This document shows positions 44,418 through 56,500 of a DNA stretch of 64,000 bases, piece after piece. This DNA comes from Trileptium ribeirensis (Eukaryota; Nematoda; Enoplea; Enoplida; Thoracostomopsidae): assembly GCA_030248225.1 (NCBI GenBank), contig JASANE010005173.1:1-64000 (forward strand). The letters run 5' to 3'. The position numbers and the translations under genes are program-made. The notes under the pieces are model-generated. The model worked only from the letters and a program-made list of their open reading frames with translations, was not told the origin of the DNA and did not search any database. Position 1 is the stretch's first letter. Every line of letters starts with the position of its first letter.

Positions 44418-47388
44418 CTTTACTACAGATGAGAAATAATATATATCATAACAGAAAACAAACGTTCACGACGATAACACCGGGCATAAACATGATGACA
44501 TCGATTACTGTACATGACTCGCACCAAAACGAATCCAACACACCTCCGCCTAAACCATTGGATCACCGGGCCTAGGCAGTCCTGAAGGGCAATACGTTAT
44601 ATCGTTTGAAAACAAAACAAATTAGAGTGGAGGCAGTCCCCCAGCTTAGTGTATGTCTCATATAAGGACCGCAGCTTAGTATATCGAGAACAGCATTGCT
44701 TGCATTACACTTTGGTTCCTCATGATTACCTTGGCCGGATAATCTATGTAGAAACATTTTAAAACCAATTATACCCTGTCCACTGCATATGCAGCAAAAC
44801 ATGGCTCGATAAGTAGGGGTTACATGTTTATAAAATTCACGCGTATGAGGACAAATATGCTTAACGCACTACATCTTCAAACTGCAATGATTTCTAAAAA
44901 AAAATTTAGGAGTCTTTACAACGGTTTTGTCATTTGTAGGAAGGGAAGCTATCTTTGCTCTGTTCTACTCGATTTGAAAATCACGTTCGATTCAAACCTC
45001 ACTTCAGGAGAAAACATAAATTTTGAGTTGAATTTTGCTCCTAGTCAAGCTCCTGCATTTTTCCCAAAAATTTGAACATTTTGTAGACAAATTTAGTGCA
45101 ATTAGTAAAATTTTAATTAATAAATGTTAACTTATTCCATATTTAGCATTTCATAGATTGTCTCACTTAGTTAATTTCAATCCCAACTGACCTTGAGAAA
45201 TCTTTTCCCTTAGCAGTATTTGACTTCTATGATTGTTTATTTTGTTTGGTGCTTTCTATCATATGACGAATGTGGGCGTTCATAGGTCTACTAGCTCTCT
45301 TGTTCGTTGCCTACCCCAGGTATTGCCAAAATGAGTAAACATTAGTCCGAAAATCATCGAATGATTATTTTAAATCATGACTATAACTATATCGTCGAAT
45401 TTGTTCGTCTGTGACGGTAGAAGAAAATCAAAATTATAAAAACAATATCTTAACATTTATTTAGTGCGAAACATATCGGTACGATAGTCCAACCAGAGAG
45501 AAACACAGTTTCTATAGGTCGTAACACACACTCGAAGCATCAACATTTGAGCTCACATGGCCCCTAAAGTTGACATGGGCCCCGTACAATTGAGATCTTT
45601 TCGGCTTTCTTAGTAAAATCAATACAACAGGATCTTGACACACATACAAGCTTTACAATACCAAATTTTGGTGTAAAACAGTCAAATTGTTAAACTATGT
45701 GACTAAAAATTTAGGCAGTCCTCCTGTTAGAAGCAATTATCAACCTTTAGTTAAAAAAGTAACCCGAATAAATATTGAATCAGTCAGTACTTCGAAAGAA
45801 ATATTGAAAGCAAGCCGAGATTAAATCAGTCAGTGTTTGGCAACGCTGATGAATCAATTTCCTGGACCCACTGTCATTGAATTTAAGACTTCAGAATTGG
45901 AACCAAGAAAAAGCAACCTATACTAAAAGGTATGTCGCATAAATAAAATGCACTCAAGATGCGACGTCGAGATCGTTGGGTTAGCAAAATGGACACTTTC
46001 GATTCCACACATGGGTCAAACATTGGTGCTTTAAAAATTAAAAAACCCGGATGTATTTACAAATGCCAACTTATTTTCAGCGTGCTGTAGAAAAACAAAC
46101 ATCGTTTGTACTATATGTATATATTTTCAATGACCGACCGTAAGGACACCATTTGTAGCTCCAGTTGTGATTCTGCACCTTACATGAGCCGAAAAGTTGG
46201 CGAAACGCATATGGGCGCCGCCAATTAATTTTTCTTATACTTTTTACAAAGACTCAAATTTCTAAAAGCAGGTAGTCTGCATACTAAACAAACCAGATAG
46301 AACATCAAGATCGGCTGAACAGAACAGGGGTACAAAATGTTCGATAATCACAGAGATAACCGTCGTAGGGGAAGTAACAGGGTTCGAACACACATTTCGT
46401 CTAACACCTATCACGTTTCTACTGCTCATATGCTATAAAAACCTCAATTCGACAACCGGATTTTCTCCAAGACGTCAATTGATAATTTTGTTCGGATCCC
46501 CATCTCAACTTTTCAGCTTATGGTTACTCCGCTGCGCTCAATCACTGAACGACTCCCTAAGCTATAAAACTAACTTTGAGTGCATTCAGTTCATACATGC
46601 TCATAGGAGGGGTAGGGGTTACCGCCTTCTGAGTTTCTGCCCCCACCTTGATGGGTAACCAATCCTCCTGGAGGCGCGGAACCCATAGGTGCTTTTCAGG
46701 GGGGCGCAGTAGCCGCACTCCGCACACCCTTCCACCGATGACCCCCGACCCACCCCCCTTGGCACCTCGGCCCATGTATGATTTAGTTGTCGATTTCGGT
46801 TATGGGCTATAGCTGTACCTCATTTGTAAAAACTTGAGTTAAATTAGTCCAAGCGTTCCGAATTTGCTTAAAACTAGCAAAATTTTGTACTAACTCGCTA
46901 AATATACTCGATAAAATTTGTGCCTGGGTCAAATCAGTAGAACATCTAAACAGTCTTAATCTTACACAATGTTCACATTTTGATCGTAACTACAAAATTA
47001 CAAACGATAGAAGCGAAATTAGGGGTAATGTGCTATCCTCAAACAGTATACCTCCGTTACCACCGACTTTAAGACAGCATGTGGATAAGTCTGACTTTAA
47101 GTTGAGGAACCAGTCGTGGGCTCCCATCCATTATGCAAAGAATTAATAGTTGGGTATTACCCAATCGAAGAATTATATAATGCTAGGCAAAAATAATTCA
47201 ATTAAATAAAACCATGAGCCAGAAATAGAAGACGCAACTATCATGAACATTTGGCTTAACAAATAACAATTTATATAATAACCATATTCATATTTTATGT
47301 ATATACATTTACACACGAAGTACAATGAAAATAAATAAGCTCATATGATTTTGGACTGATACGATGAAGGTTGACAAGTATCGAATCC
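44418..47388. other. Intergenic DNA
   Basis: No gene is supported. It holds fragments of the small MITE family at 44640-44715 (inverted) and 45555-45590, and a GC-rich patch at 46600-46770 whose open frame is probably incidental. The rest is AT-rich. Confidence 0.4.
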
Positions 47389-47835
47389 AAATTAACCCTG
47401 AGGAGAGGAAGTTTAAACGGAGTAAAGCAGGCACCGAGCTGTTCTCAGTATATATATATACTTCGTTTAAGACTCAGCCTTAAGGCTTTGATCCTTACAC
47501 CACTTCGGTTGTATCTAATCACACGGCCAGCACCAAAGGTGAAGTCGGAAGAACATGGGCCTCATATGGCTCACCAATACCAAAAGTACACCCCTGCGAG
47601 ATATATTCTACTGAAAAATTAACCCTGAATGGAGGTTTAAACGGAGTAAAGCAGGCACAGAGCTGTTCTCAGTATACATACTTCGTTTAAGACTCAGCCT
47701 TAAGGCTTTGATCCTTATACCACTTCGGTTGTATCTAATCACACGGCCAGCACCAAAGGTGAAGCTGGAAGAACCAGGGCCTCCAATGGCTCACCAATGC
47801 CAAATGTATGCCCTGCGAGATATACACTAGTAAAA
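47389..47835 (+). repeat. Tandem duplication of about 227 bp
   Basis: AAATTAACCCTGA...GGTTTAAACGGAGTAAAGCAGGCAC begins both units (about 47389 and 47616), which run on through CACACGGCCAGCACCAAAGG and CTGCGAGATATA. They differ by small indels, including a longer TA run in the first unit. Confidence 0.88.
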
Positions 47836-48709
47836 TCATTGTTTTTGCCAGATATATTGCAATCGTGTGATGGTTCTTTTGTTCATATTCCAACTCCCAT
47901 GCCAGACTAAATGTCGCCGGTCCTGAAGACTAAGTTGGGATGCAGTAGGTACTATAACCCACCATACCTTTTTCAAATCATATAACGCAGCGCTCCTCAG
48001 TGTTTATTTGGGCTGATATAGAGATAATAAGTTGAGTTATATAGCATGATTTAAATTTTTTTAAAAAATAATTTAACAATAGAAGTAACGTACGCATTGA
48101 TGTTCTGATCCGTTATACTGGTAAAGTTGAATAATCGCTCTAAGTTTGATTTGGGTGCAATTTTACATTTCATGCAGTCAGGTATTTATAATAGGCACAA
48201 TGCAAGCATTGATAGTCCGTAATCCACAGCTATAGGGGATCCTTTCTTGAAAATGCAACCCACGTTCCTATAATTTACAAAAACATAAATGTAATAAGTC
48301 ATGATCAAAGAAGTTGGAGTAGTATTGTGCCATCAATCAATTCACTGATACAGATTTTAGCGACCATGGCAGAGTCACGTCCGAAAAGCCATCATAATTA
48401 CATCGGAATGCTTATTCCAAATGACAAATTGTGACGTCATCCTCAACATTTTGCAAAATGAGAACCATGTTAAACAGCAACGCATTGTCCAGCGCTTAAT
48501 GACCGTAATCATCGATTATCGATGGATTGCAGTGGATTTGATCTCAAGTTGTCAGCAATAGATTCAGCCCGGTTTGACTGGATTCAGCTGTGGAAACCAA
48601 GTTATAAACCGCATGTAGCTAGGTGCATACACGCAATGCAATTGATCTTTAAGCAGTCGATGCTTGATTTTGGATGGGTCCGAAAGGATATTCTAACCTA
48701 AGACTTTAC
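47836..48709. other. Sequence beyond exon C of the unknown gene
   Basis: It should be intron or 3' part of the minus-strand gene. No further exon with matching phase 0 was found. Confidence 0.4.
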
Positions 48710-50529
48710 CGCGGAGTTAGTCACAACTGGATCATCACTTAGACACGAGGCCGGTTTACAAATTGCAATAGCACTTGTAACTTGGCTAAGTTTACTAGTC
48801 ATCGAAGGGTTGTTCAAAGCTGACGAAGCAATTTGTGCCAGCGGGGGGGTGGCTGTTGTTGGCTGGTTTGTTGAAGAACGTAATCGTCGTGACGACGGCG
48901 TTAGGAGATTGAGATTGACATTTTTGACGGCAACTGTGGAGACGTTGCTGTCACCGCTTACCGTAGTACTAGCAGCAGAAGTAAGATTCAATTTCGTTCC
49001 ACGAATTGTCAATGCATTGTCTCGATGACAACTCAGAAGCATTTCATTGGTGTTGCCGCCGCCACAGACAGCTCTATCTTGCGAAGCAAGTCCTGCTGCA
49101 GCCGCGGTCATAGCCATCGACGGTAAACCATTACAATTATTATTGTTTGTGGTGTTGCCTTCACGACGCCCCGACCCTACAACAGGAGCTGATTGTTGCT
49201 GTGTATCGATAAATAAGTCGCCACCTTCCAAATGTCGAATTGCTTCAAACGATCGCTTCCAAGTTTTGTCGGCTACCGCTACTGCCGTACGCCGGAGGAG
49301 TCGATGTTCCGCGATGTAATTGTAATAATTGTTTGTGATTATAGTTGCTGCTGTTGCTTCCGCTGCGGTTCATCGCTGTTGTAATTTTGTCGCCAGTACC
49401 ACAATTGTTCCGAACTTTGTTGTCTTTGTTGCTGTTGTTGTTGATTATGCGATTGGACATCATTTCGATACGCAGCGAGTCGGCTCCATTGAATCCAGTT
49501 GACGAACACGATGATGATGCTGATGGATCGGGTGTTGGTAAACTGAATCGTCGAGAGCTAACATGTTGCGGAGGTAAACCATGTCGACTAGTTGACTCGA
49601 ACGATGTTCCACCACCGCTACCTGGCGATGACCAATCATAGTTGGATGACATTGCTGTCTTCAACGCGGAATCCATCATATTGTGTTGCATCGTCCTGCT
49701 TCCACCTACTCCTGCTCCGGGAAGATCTAAACTTAATTGGAGAGCCGCCGCACTTGTTCCGCTTTGATTATTTTGCACTTTATTCCTATAGTGATAAAGG
49801 TTTTCCCTGAGTCTCGTTGTTCTGCTGTTGATTATGCTTTGAGACTAGCGGTCCTGCAGCAGTGTTGTTGTTGCCTGAAATCGAAAACGATGTTGCCATG
49901 CTGGTCGGACCTACTGTCGGAGATGTGAGCAGCGATTTATAATTATTACCATTATTATTATTATTACTATACTGATGTTGCGGTACCAATATCCCGTTAG
50001 CGTTCGGAGAGATAAAGCCTCCAGACATGAGCGCCTGTCCACCTGCTCCGTTTACCGGCAAGCCACATTGTGGCGACTCGGAAGGCGGAGAAGGAATGAA
50101 ATTTGGCGCCGTTGTCAGCTGGAGTAATCCGTTAGCCGGCGTCACGGCTCCATGGTAGCCCGTCGTCGGCGATGTCAGTCGATGATTAGCGGTTGGAAGA
50201 TGATGATGGTGCCCGGGGCGAATATTATGATGATAGCCACCACTCACCCCTCCACCGATCGGTGACGGCTTGATGGGCGTCGGTTTCGCAAGGCCCGCTC
50301 TCGATATCGGCGGCGATGTCATATACGACGACGAATTATGGCTGTTGTTGGTTGGTGTCGCGGCAAACGATGAACGAATATTGGACGTTGCGTTGTTTGC
50401 CAGACCAGCAGCTGCAATTGCTGCAGCCTTATTAACAGCAGCTAATCCATACGTGTCGAGAAGACTGGCGTATGTTGCTGCTGCGGCTGCAGCTGCAGCA
50501 GCAGCCGACGACGACGACGGACCTGGGTT
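48710..50529 (-). CDS. Unknown nuclear-type protein, exon C (frame changes twice)
   Basis: The acceptor TATTTCAG precedes 50529 and NPGPSSSS follows, then ten Ala, TYASLLDTYGLAAVNKAA, His and Asn runs. The first frame ends at a TAG (49788-49786). A second open frame covers about 49785-49245 (Ser/Asn-rich, with SSRRFSLPTPDPS). A third covers about 49390-48710 and contains KTWKRSFEAIRHLEGGDLF, the least repetitive and most domain-like piece of the gene. A 187-nt intron at 49786-49972 (CA/GTATAG to CTATAG/G, phase 2) would repair the first shift; the second, near an AAAA run at 49264-49267, has no obvious intron. Confidence 0.65.
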
Positions 50530-53500
50530 CTGAAATATATAAAAACAAAACTAGATGCTTCGCTACGGCGGTTGATTTATTTACGGCGGTGAAGCGTCAT
50601 TTGGTCGTGCGACAGTTAGGCAGCCGTAACATTTGGGTGCGCTACAATTTGGACGTCCGCAACACTTTGACGTGCGCCAGTTGGACATCCATGACACTTG
50701 GGCGCGCTGCAGTTGCAGTTAAATAACGTAGTTAGCTACAGTTGAATAGTAAAGCCATAGATAGGTGTCTTTCCTAAAATTCCTCAGACCAAAATTGGTG
50801 AATTTTGAAGATAGCAGCTGAAATTTTGGTACCATTCAACTCAGCTCCGCGAGAGGGTTATGAAACTAGATTTCGGCGATATTTATGACATTTTTCGATT
50901 TGTTTGGTATCTAAAAATGGTTCCCAAAATCTTCGCAAAATTTTTTTTCTCATTTTAGATGTCATTCGAACTATATTGACGAGCTGCATCGGATGGTGGT
51001 AAAATCAAGTCAATCAGTTCATGGGTTAAGAAATTATTTCCATTTATGTGAAATCCTACGGCTACGCCAAAGCCGTACCAAAAAATATGAAAAAAATTGT
51101 CATAAATATTGCAGAAATAGATTCTTCTGAACCGCCTCGTCGAGCTGAGTCGAATGGTGCCAAAATTTTCAAAATTTATCAATTTCGGACTGGAGAGAGA
51201 TTCTAGGAAAGACCCACCAACAGTACGTTATATGAGACCCAATTTTAAATCACCCACAATTCCCTAAGTATTATCGAACAATTATTGCATTATAATATCG
51301 GTCACAAGACAAGATATTATAACGTTTGTTCACCATTTTACTCACTGCGCAAAAGTCACGAAATTTCAGACGAATGATAACTAATACACTTTGTAAGTAC
51401 CTAGGGATTGAACTCCGGAGATGAAAATTTATCTCAAACCGATACACCAAAATTTTTTCGCTCAAAATTTTATCACTGCCAAAACTAACGGTACCAAAAT
51501 CTTAGCTTGTTTTATTAAAAAAATTTAAATCAAGCCCTATTGTTATTTAAAAGTTTATGCAGCATTTTTGAACGGTTCCTGAATAAAAAAACTAGATTTA
51601 AAAATTAGCCTTAATTAATAGCATAACTTGTTAATATAGTCAAGGGCTCAAACACAAAAAGCCTGAGGGTGGAGGGGTACGGGCGAATACAAACTTCGCA
51701 GGTTGGACCCTAAAGTTCAAGATGAAACCTTGGAAGAACAGGGTGGCGCCCACTACATTATATACGTTGCGAGATGACGCGGCTTATTTTTGTCGCATTT
51801 GTCCCGCCACTTTTAAAAGGTGGACAAATTTCCCAGTTTCGCCCTATACCCCCTCCCCCGTCTCCCCTAGCTATAGTCCCGTTCCTCAACTTTTGTTCTG
51901 TGAGACTAAATTTGTTCTATCCTCCCAATTTTTATTCCAAAATTCGAACAAACAATTTTGCTCGAAAATTTGGAATAAAAGTTGGGTGGACACCACCACC
52001 GAGGGTTGAGGGTTCATAAAAACAAAAAGTTGGAAACGCAGAACAAAAGTTGCGCGGGGAAAAAAACGAAAGTTAGGGACAGACCATGACAGGACGAAAC
52101 TGGAAAACTTGTCACTCCTTTAAAAGTGGGACAAATGACAAAATGGCCACATTCAGCGCATGGGTATTGTGTAGTGTGATGGAGTGTCACACTCACGTCA
52201 CATTACACAATTAGATTAGATTACACATTAGATTACATTACACATTAAAGGTTCATGGGTTCATAATGAACCTCTAATGATACGGTCATGCTTATGAAGG
52301 TTATCAATAGTTTATATATGCCTGACCAACTTGTCTTATTTGAGAGGGACAACTTGTACAGCTGTTCCCAGATAAATTTGTTTGGGGGACCCGTGTTCCC
52401 TAACCCATCCCCGGTGATTGTGGGCCTGGATATAGCTTTGGAGACTAGGCTTTGAATGCTTACTTTCATATATATATATACCTAAGGAAATATAATGGGA
52501 TAGAATTAATTAGGTACATCTTTAATAAATTAGGTAAATTCTCAAATTGATCATTATTGATAGAGCAAAAAATGTGAACTTTGAAGCGTGTAGTACTAAA
52601 AATGACATTGGAAAAATATTTGTACGCGGAATCATTTTAAATGTGGCTTAAAAATAAATATCCGAAGCGGAGTCTATCAATCAATCTAATGGTGGCTGAG
52701 TGTAGAGGGAAAATTTTTTTCACCCTGCTGCGTACAAAAATCTCAATTTCAACAGCATAATTGGTCAATGTAGCTTTGATGAGCGGAGGTCAAATATATG
52801 CTATGCCGTTCTTGATATACTAAACCTAATCACTTAGCCTAAACCAAGGTCTCACTATGAGCCATGTACTGGCCTAGCGGCCCAATATGAGTTGTATATT
52901 GCCAAAGCCCAGCCTCGAAGCCCCCGCTCTAGGCTGTTCATTGTTCTAACGATATACCGTCCGGTCCATAAAGGTAACATGGGCAGCTTAATTAATATAG
53001 CACCTCTGCCACAACAGAGCAATAAGTTGAAAAAATTGGGTTGCGCAAATCTTACATGTGCTACTCGGGACACCCACTAGCGGTCCCAAGTTGTTTCGCC
53101 TGATGATGTTGTGTGTGATGTCAGGGTGGCTTCGCCACAAATTGCCGGTTGAAGCACTTTTGCTTGGGTGAATGGTATCCTCAAGGTTCATCCGGGACGA
53201 CCTTCTCCTGGCTCAAAGCGAATACGCAACTTCCATCAGCTCACGCTTCATTCTCTGTAACAATCGACTGTTCGAAACGTATATATGTATAGGAGACGGA
53301 CAATTCGGTTGTCCTCGGGCACCTGTTCTCGGAGGATAGTTGTCCTGGACAACTGTTCTCCAGGACAATTCGTCCTCAGGACAATTCGTCCTCAGGACAA
53401 TTCGTCCTCAGGACAATTCGTCCTCAGGACAATTCGTCCTCAGGACAATTCGTCCTCAGGACAATTCGTCCTCAGGACAATTCGTCCTCAGGACAATTCG

Positions 53501-56500
53501 TCCTCAGGACAATACGTTGCGCCTACACGGACAACTCGTATCTCTAGGACAATTCGTCCCTAGGACAACTCGTCTCTAGGACAATTCGTTACCCTAAGAC
53601 AATTCGTCCCTCGAACAATTCGTCCCCAGGACATTCGTCATCCCAGGATAATTCGTCCATGGGCAATTGGTCCCCGGAGAACTGGTCCCTGGACAATCCA
53701 GTTACTCAAGAAAGTCAACTTTGATCCAAAGGCGACGACCATCAAATACTGCAAGATACGGACGCGATCGGCGCCGTGGGCGGTATTATTTCCCGATAAA
53801 ATCATCAACGATGATTTTTATTACCCGTATCTGCACGACCCCCGAATCGTTACCTCGGACCTTTACCGCCAAAAATCGCTTCCGTTACAAAAAAATTTCA
53901 CAAAAGCTCATCAAATATGCAGAGAACGACAAGGCGACAAGATCTGATTATGTACCTGGCATGGAAATTACCGTGACGGCGCGACACTTAAAGTACTTTC
54001 CAACCTTTCTTATGTAGATCGTCAAAAAGGGTGCTGAACCGGCCGATGTGAATGACAAACATCACAGTCCCGGTGTGAGAAAAGGAAACGCTACGTCAGC
54101 GCTTGCAAAACATATCGCCCAATTTTCGCTCTTCCTCTGCCACGCACAAAGCGAGGATCTTTTCTGCGACGACTTGTACGACGCCAGCCTCAGATCAGTC
54201 TTCGAAATCGGCACAAAGCAATGTGGATTTGTCAAGAGGCCAGGTTCATTCCGCTTGTTTGGTAATTGAACGAGATCACGAGAAGGAACATAAAAACTGG
54301 TGATCTTATGTTGACTTGGAAAAGCCCTAGGTCGCGTGCCACATGACCTCATGATTTAGCAGAATACAGTGCACTGAGGCGAATTGCCCGGGAAAGTGTT
54401 GTGTGTGGACGAGTTGACCGGAGACGAATTGTCTGGAATGAATTGTCTGGAAACAAACTGTCCAGGAATGAATTGTCCGGAGGCGAGTTGTCCGGGAACG
54501 ATATGTTTATCTATCCAAAATTCTGCTAACGTTTCCACTGACCGTGAATAGCACAGGAGTCCCAACTTTTGAAAAAAGTTATCCACCACTTGTCCAAATT
54601 TTTTCCATCAAAATGTTATACTTCTTAAAACGAAGGCAGTAACAGTTATATTCTGGAATATAGTTGGATTTTTAATGCACTCAATTCCGGGATACCCACA
54701 CCATTTTTTTTGTTTTAAACCCTACAGGAAGACGTAGGGTGGGCATCCGGCCTGAGGCTGATATATCCTTTGTTAGCAACAGTTAGGCAATTTTGTTTCC
54801 ATTTGAACCCCGAAGGCCCAAATTTTAGTCTCCGCCTTAACACTTAATCACTGTTCTCATTGGAATCATAGCTTTGTATAAATATAGAAATGAAATTTTA
54901 ACATTCGCCCTATTAAAGTATATGCTATGTTTACGAGATAACTATTTGATTCTAATCACAATCTTTTTTCTTCTATCTTTATAGTTTAGTCCAGTTCTTA
55001 GGGTGGTTGGGGATTGGCCGGCCCAGGCACTTCTGTGTAGTAGATGCTAATTCAAAACGTTCCAGTTACTAGTCAAGAGTCGACTACTTTGTTTACGAGA
55101 TAACTATTTGATTCTAATCACAATCTTTTTTCTTTTTATCTTTATAGTTTAGTCCAGTTCTTAGGGTGGTTGGGGATTGACCGGCCCAGGCACTTCTGTG
55201 TAGTAGATGCTGATTTGTTAAAGTTCCTATTACTGACTACCAAAATTCCACCACTCTTGTTTACGAGATAACTATTTGATTCTAATCACAATCTTTTTTC
55301 TTCTATCTTTATAGTTTAGTCCAGTTCTTAGGGGTGGTTGGGGATTGACCGGCCCAGGCACTTCTGTGTAGATGCTGATTTGTGAAACGTTCCAATTACT
55401 GACTACCAAGAGTCGACTCTTGTTTACTAGATAACTATTTGATTCTAATCACAATTCTTTTTTCTTCTATCTTTATAGTTTAGTCCAGTTCTTAAGGGTG
55501 GTTGGGGATTGACCGGCCCAGGCACTTCTGTGTAGATGCTGATTTGTGAAACGTTCCAATTACTGACTACCAAGAGTCGACGACTCTTGTTTAAGAGATA
55601 ACTATTTGATTCTAATCACAATCTTTTTTCTTCTATCTTTATAGTTTAGTCCAGTTCTTAGGGTGGTTGGGGATTGACCTTCCCAGGCACTTCTGTGTAG
55701 TAGATGCTGATTTGTGAATCGGTCCATTTACTGACTACCAAGAGTCGACGACTCTTGTTTACGAGATAACTATTTGATTATATTCACAATCTTTTTTCTT
55801 CTATCTTTATAGTTTAGTCCAGTTCTTAGGGTGGTTGGGGATTGACCGGCCCAGGCACTTCTGTGTAGTAGATGCTGATTTGTGAAAACGTTCCAATTAC
55901 TGACTACCAAGAGTCGACGACTCTTGTTTACGAGATAACTATTTGATTCTAATCACAATCTTTTTTTCTTCTATCTTTATAGTTTAATTCAGTTCTTAGG
56001 GTGGTTGGGGATTGACCGGCCCAGGTACTTCTGTGTAGATGCTGATTTGTGGAAACGTTCCAATTACTGACGTACCAAGAGTCGACGACTCTTGTTGCGA
56101 GATAACTATTTGATTCTAATCACAATCTTTTTTCTTCTTCTTTTTTTTCGTTCTTGGGTGGTGGGGTGCGGCAGGCTTCTGTGTAGTGTGTTTGTGACGT
56201 TCATTCTGCTCAGGCGGTCTTGTTTCGTATTTTGTTCTATCTCTTTTTTCTTCTATCTTTATAGTTTAGTCCAGTTCTTAGGGTGGTTGGGGATTGACCG
56301 GCCCAGGCACTTCTGTGTAGTAGATGCTGATTTGTGAAACGTTCCAATTACTGACTACCAAGAGTCGACGACTCTTGTTTACGAGATACCTATTTGTTCT
56401 AATCACAATCTTTTTTCTTCTATCTTTATAGTTTAGTCCAGTTCTTAGGGTGGTTGGGGATTGACCGGCCCAGGCACTTCTGTGTGTAGATGCCGGTCGC

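Noticed and set aside
46557..46775. Gly/Pro-rich minus-strand frame
   Set aside because: GC-rich patch without splice context or recognisable domain.
53285..53579. 92- and 79-residue Ser/Gln/Asp-rich frames
   Set aside because: Generated by the 16-bp minisatellite.
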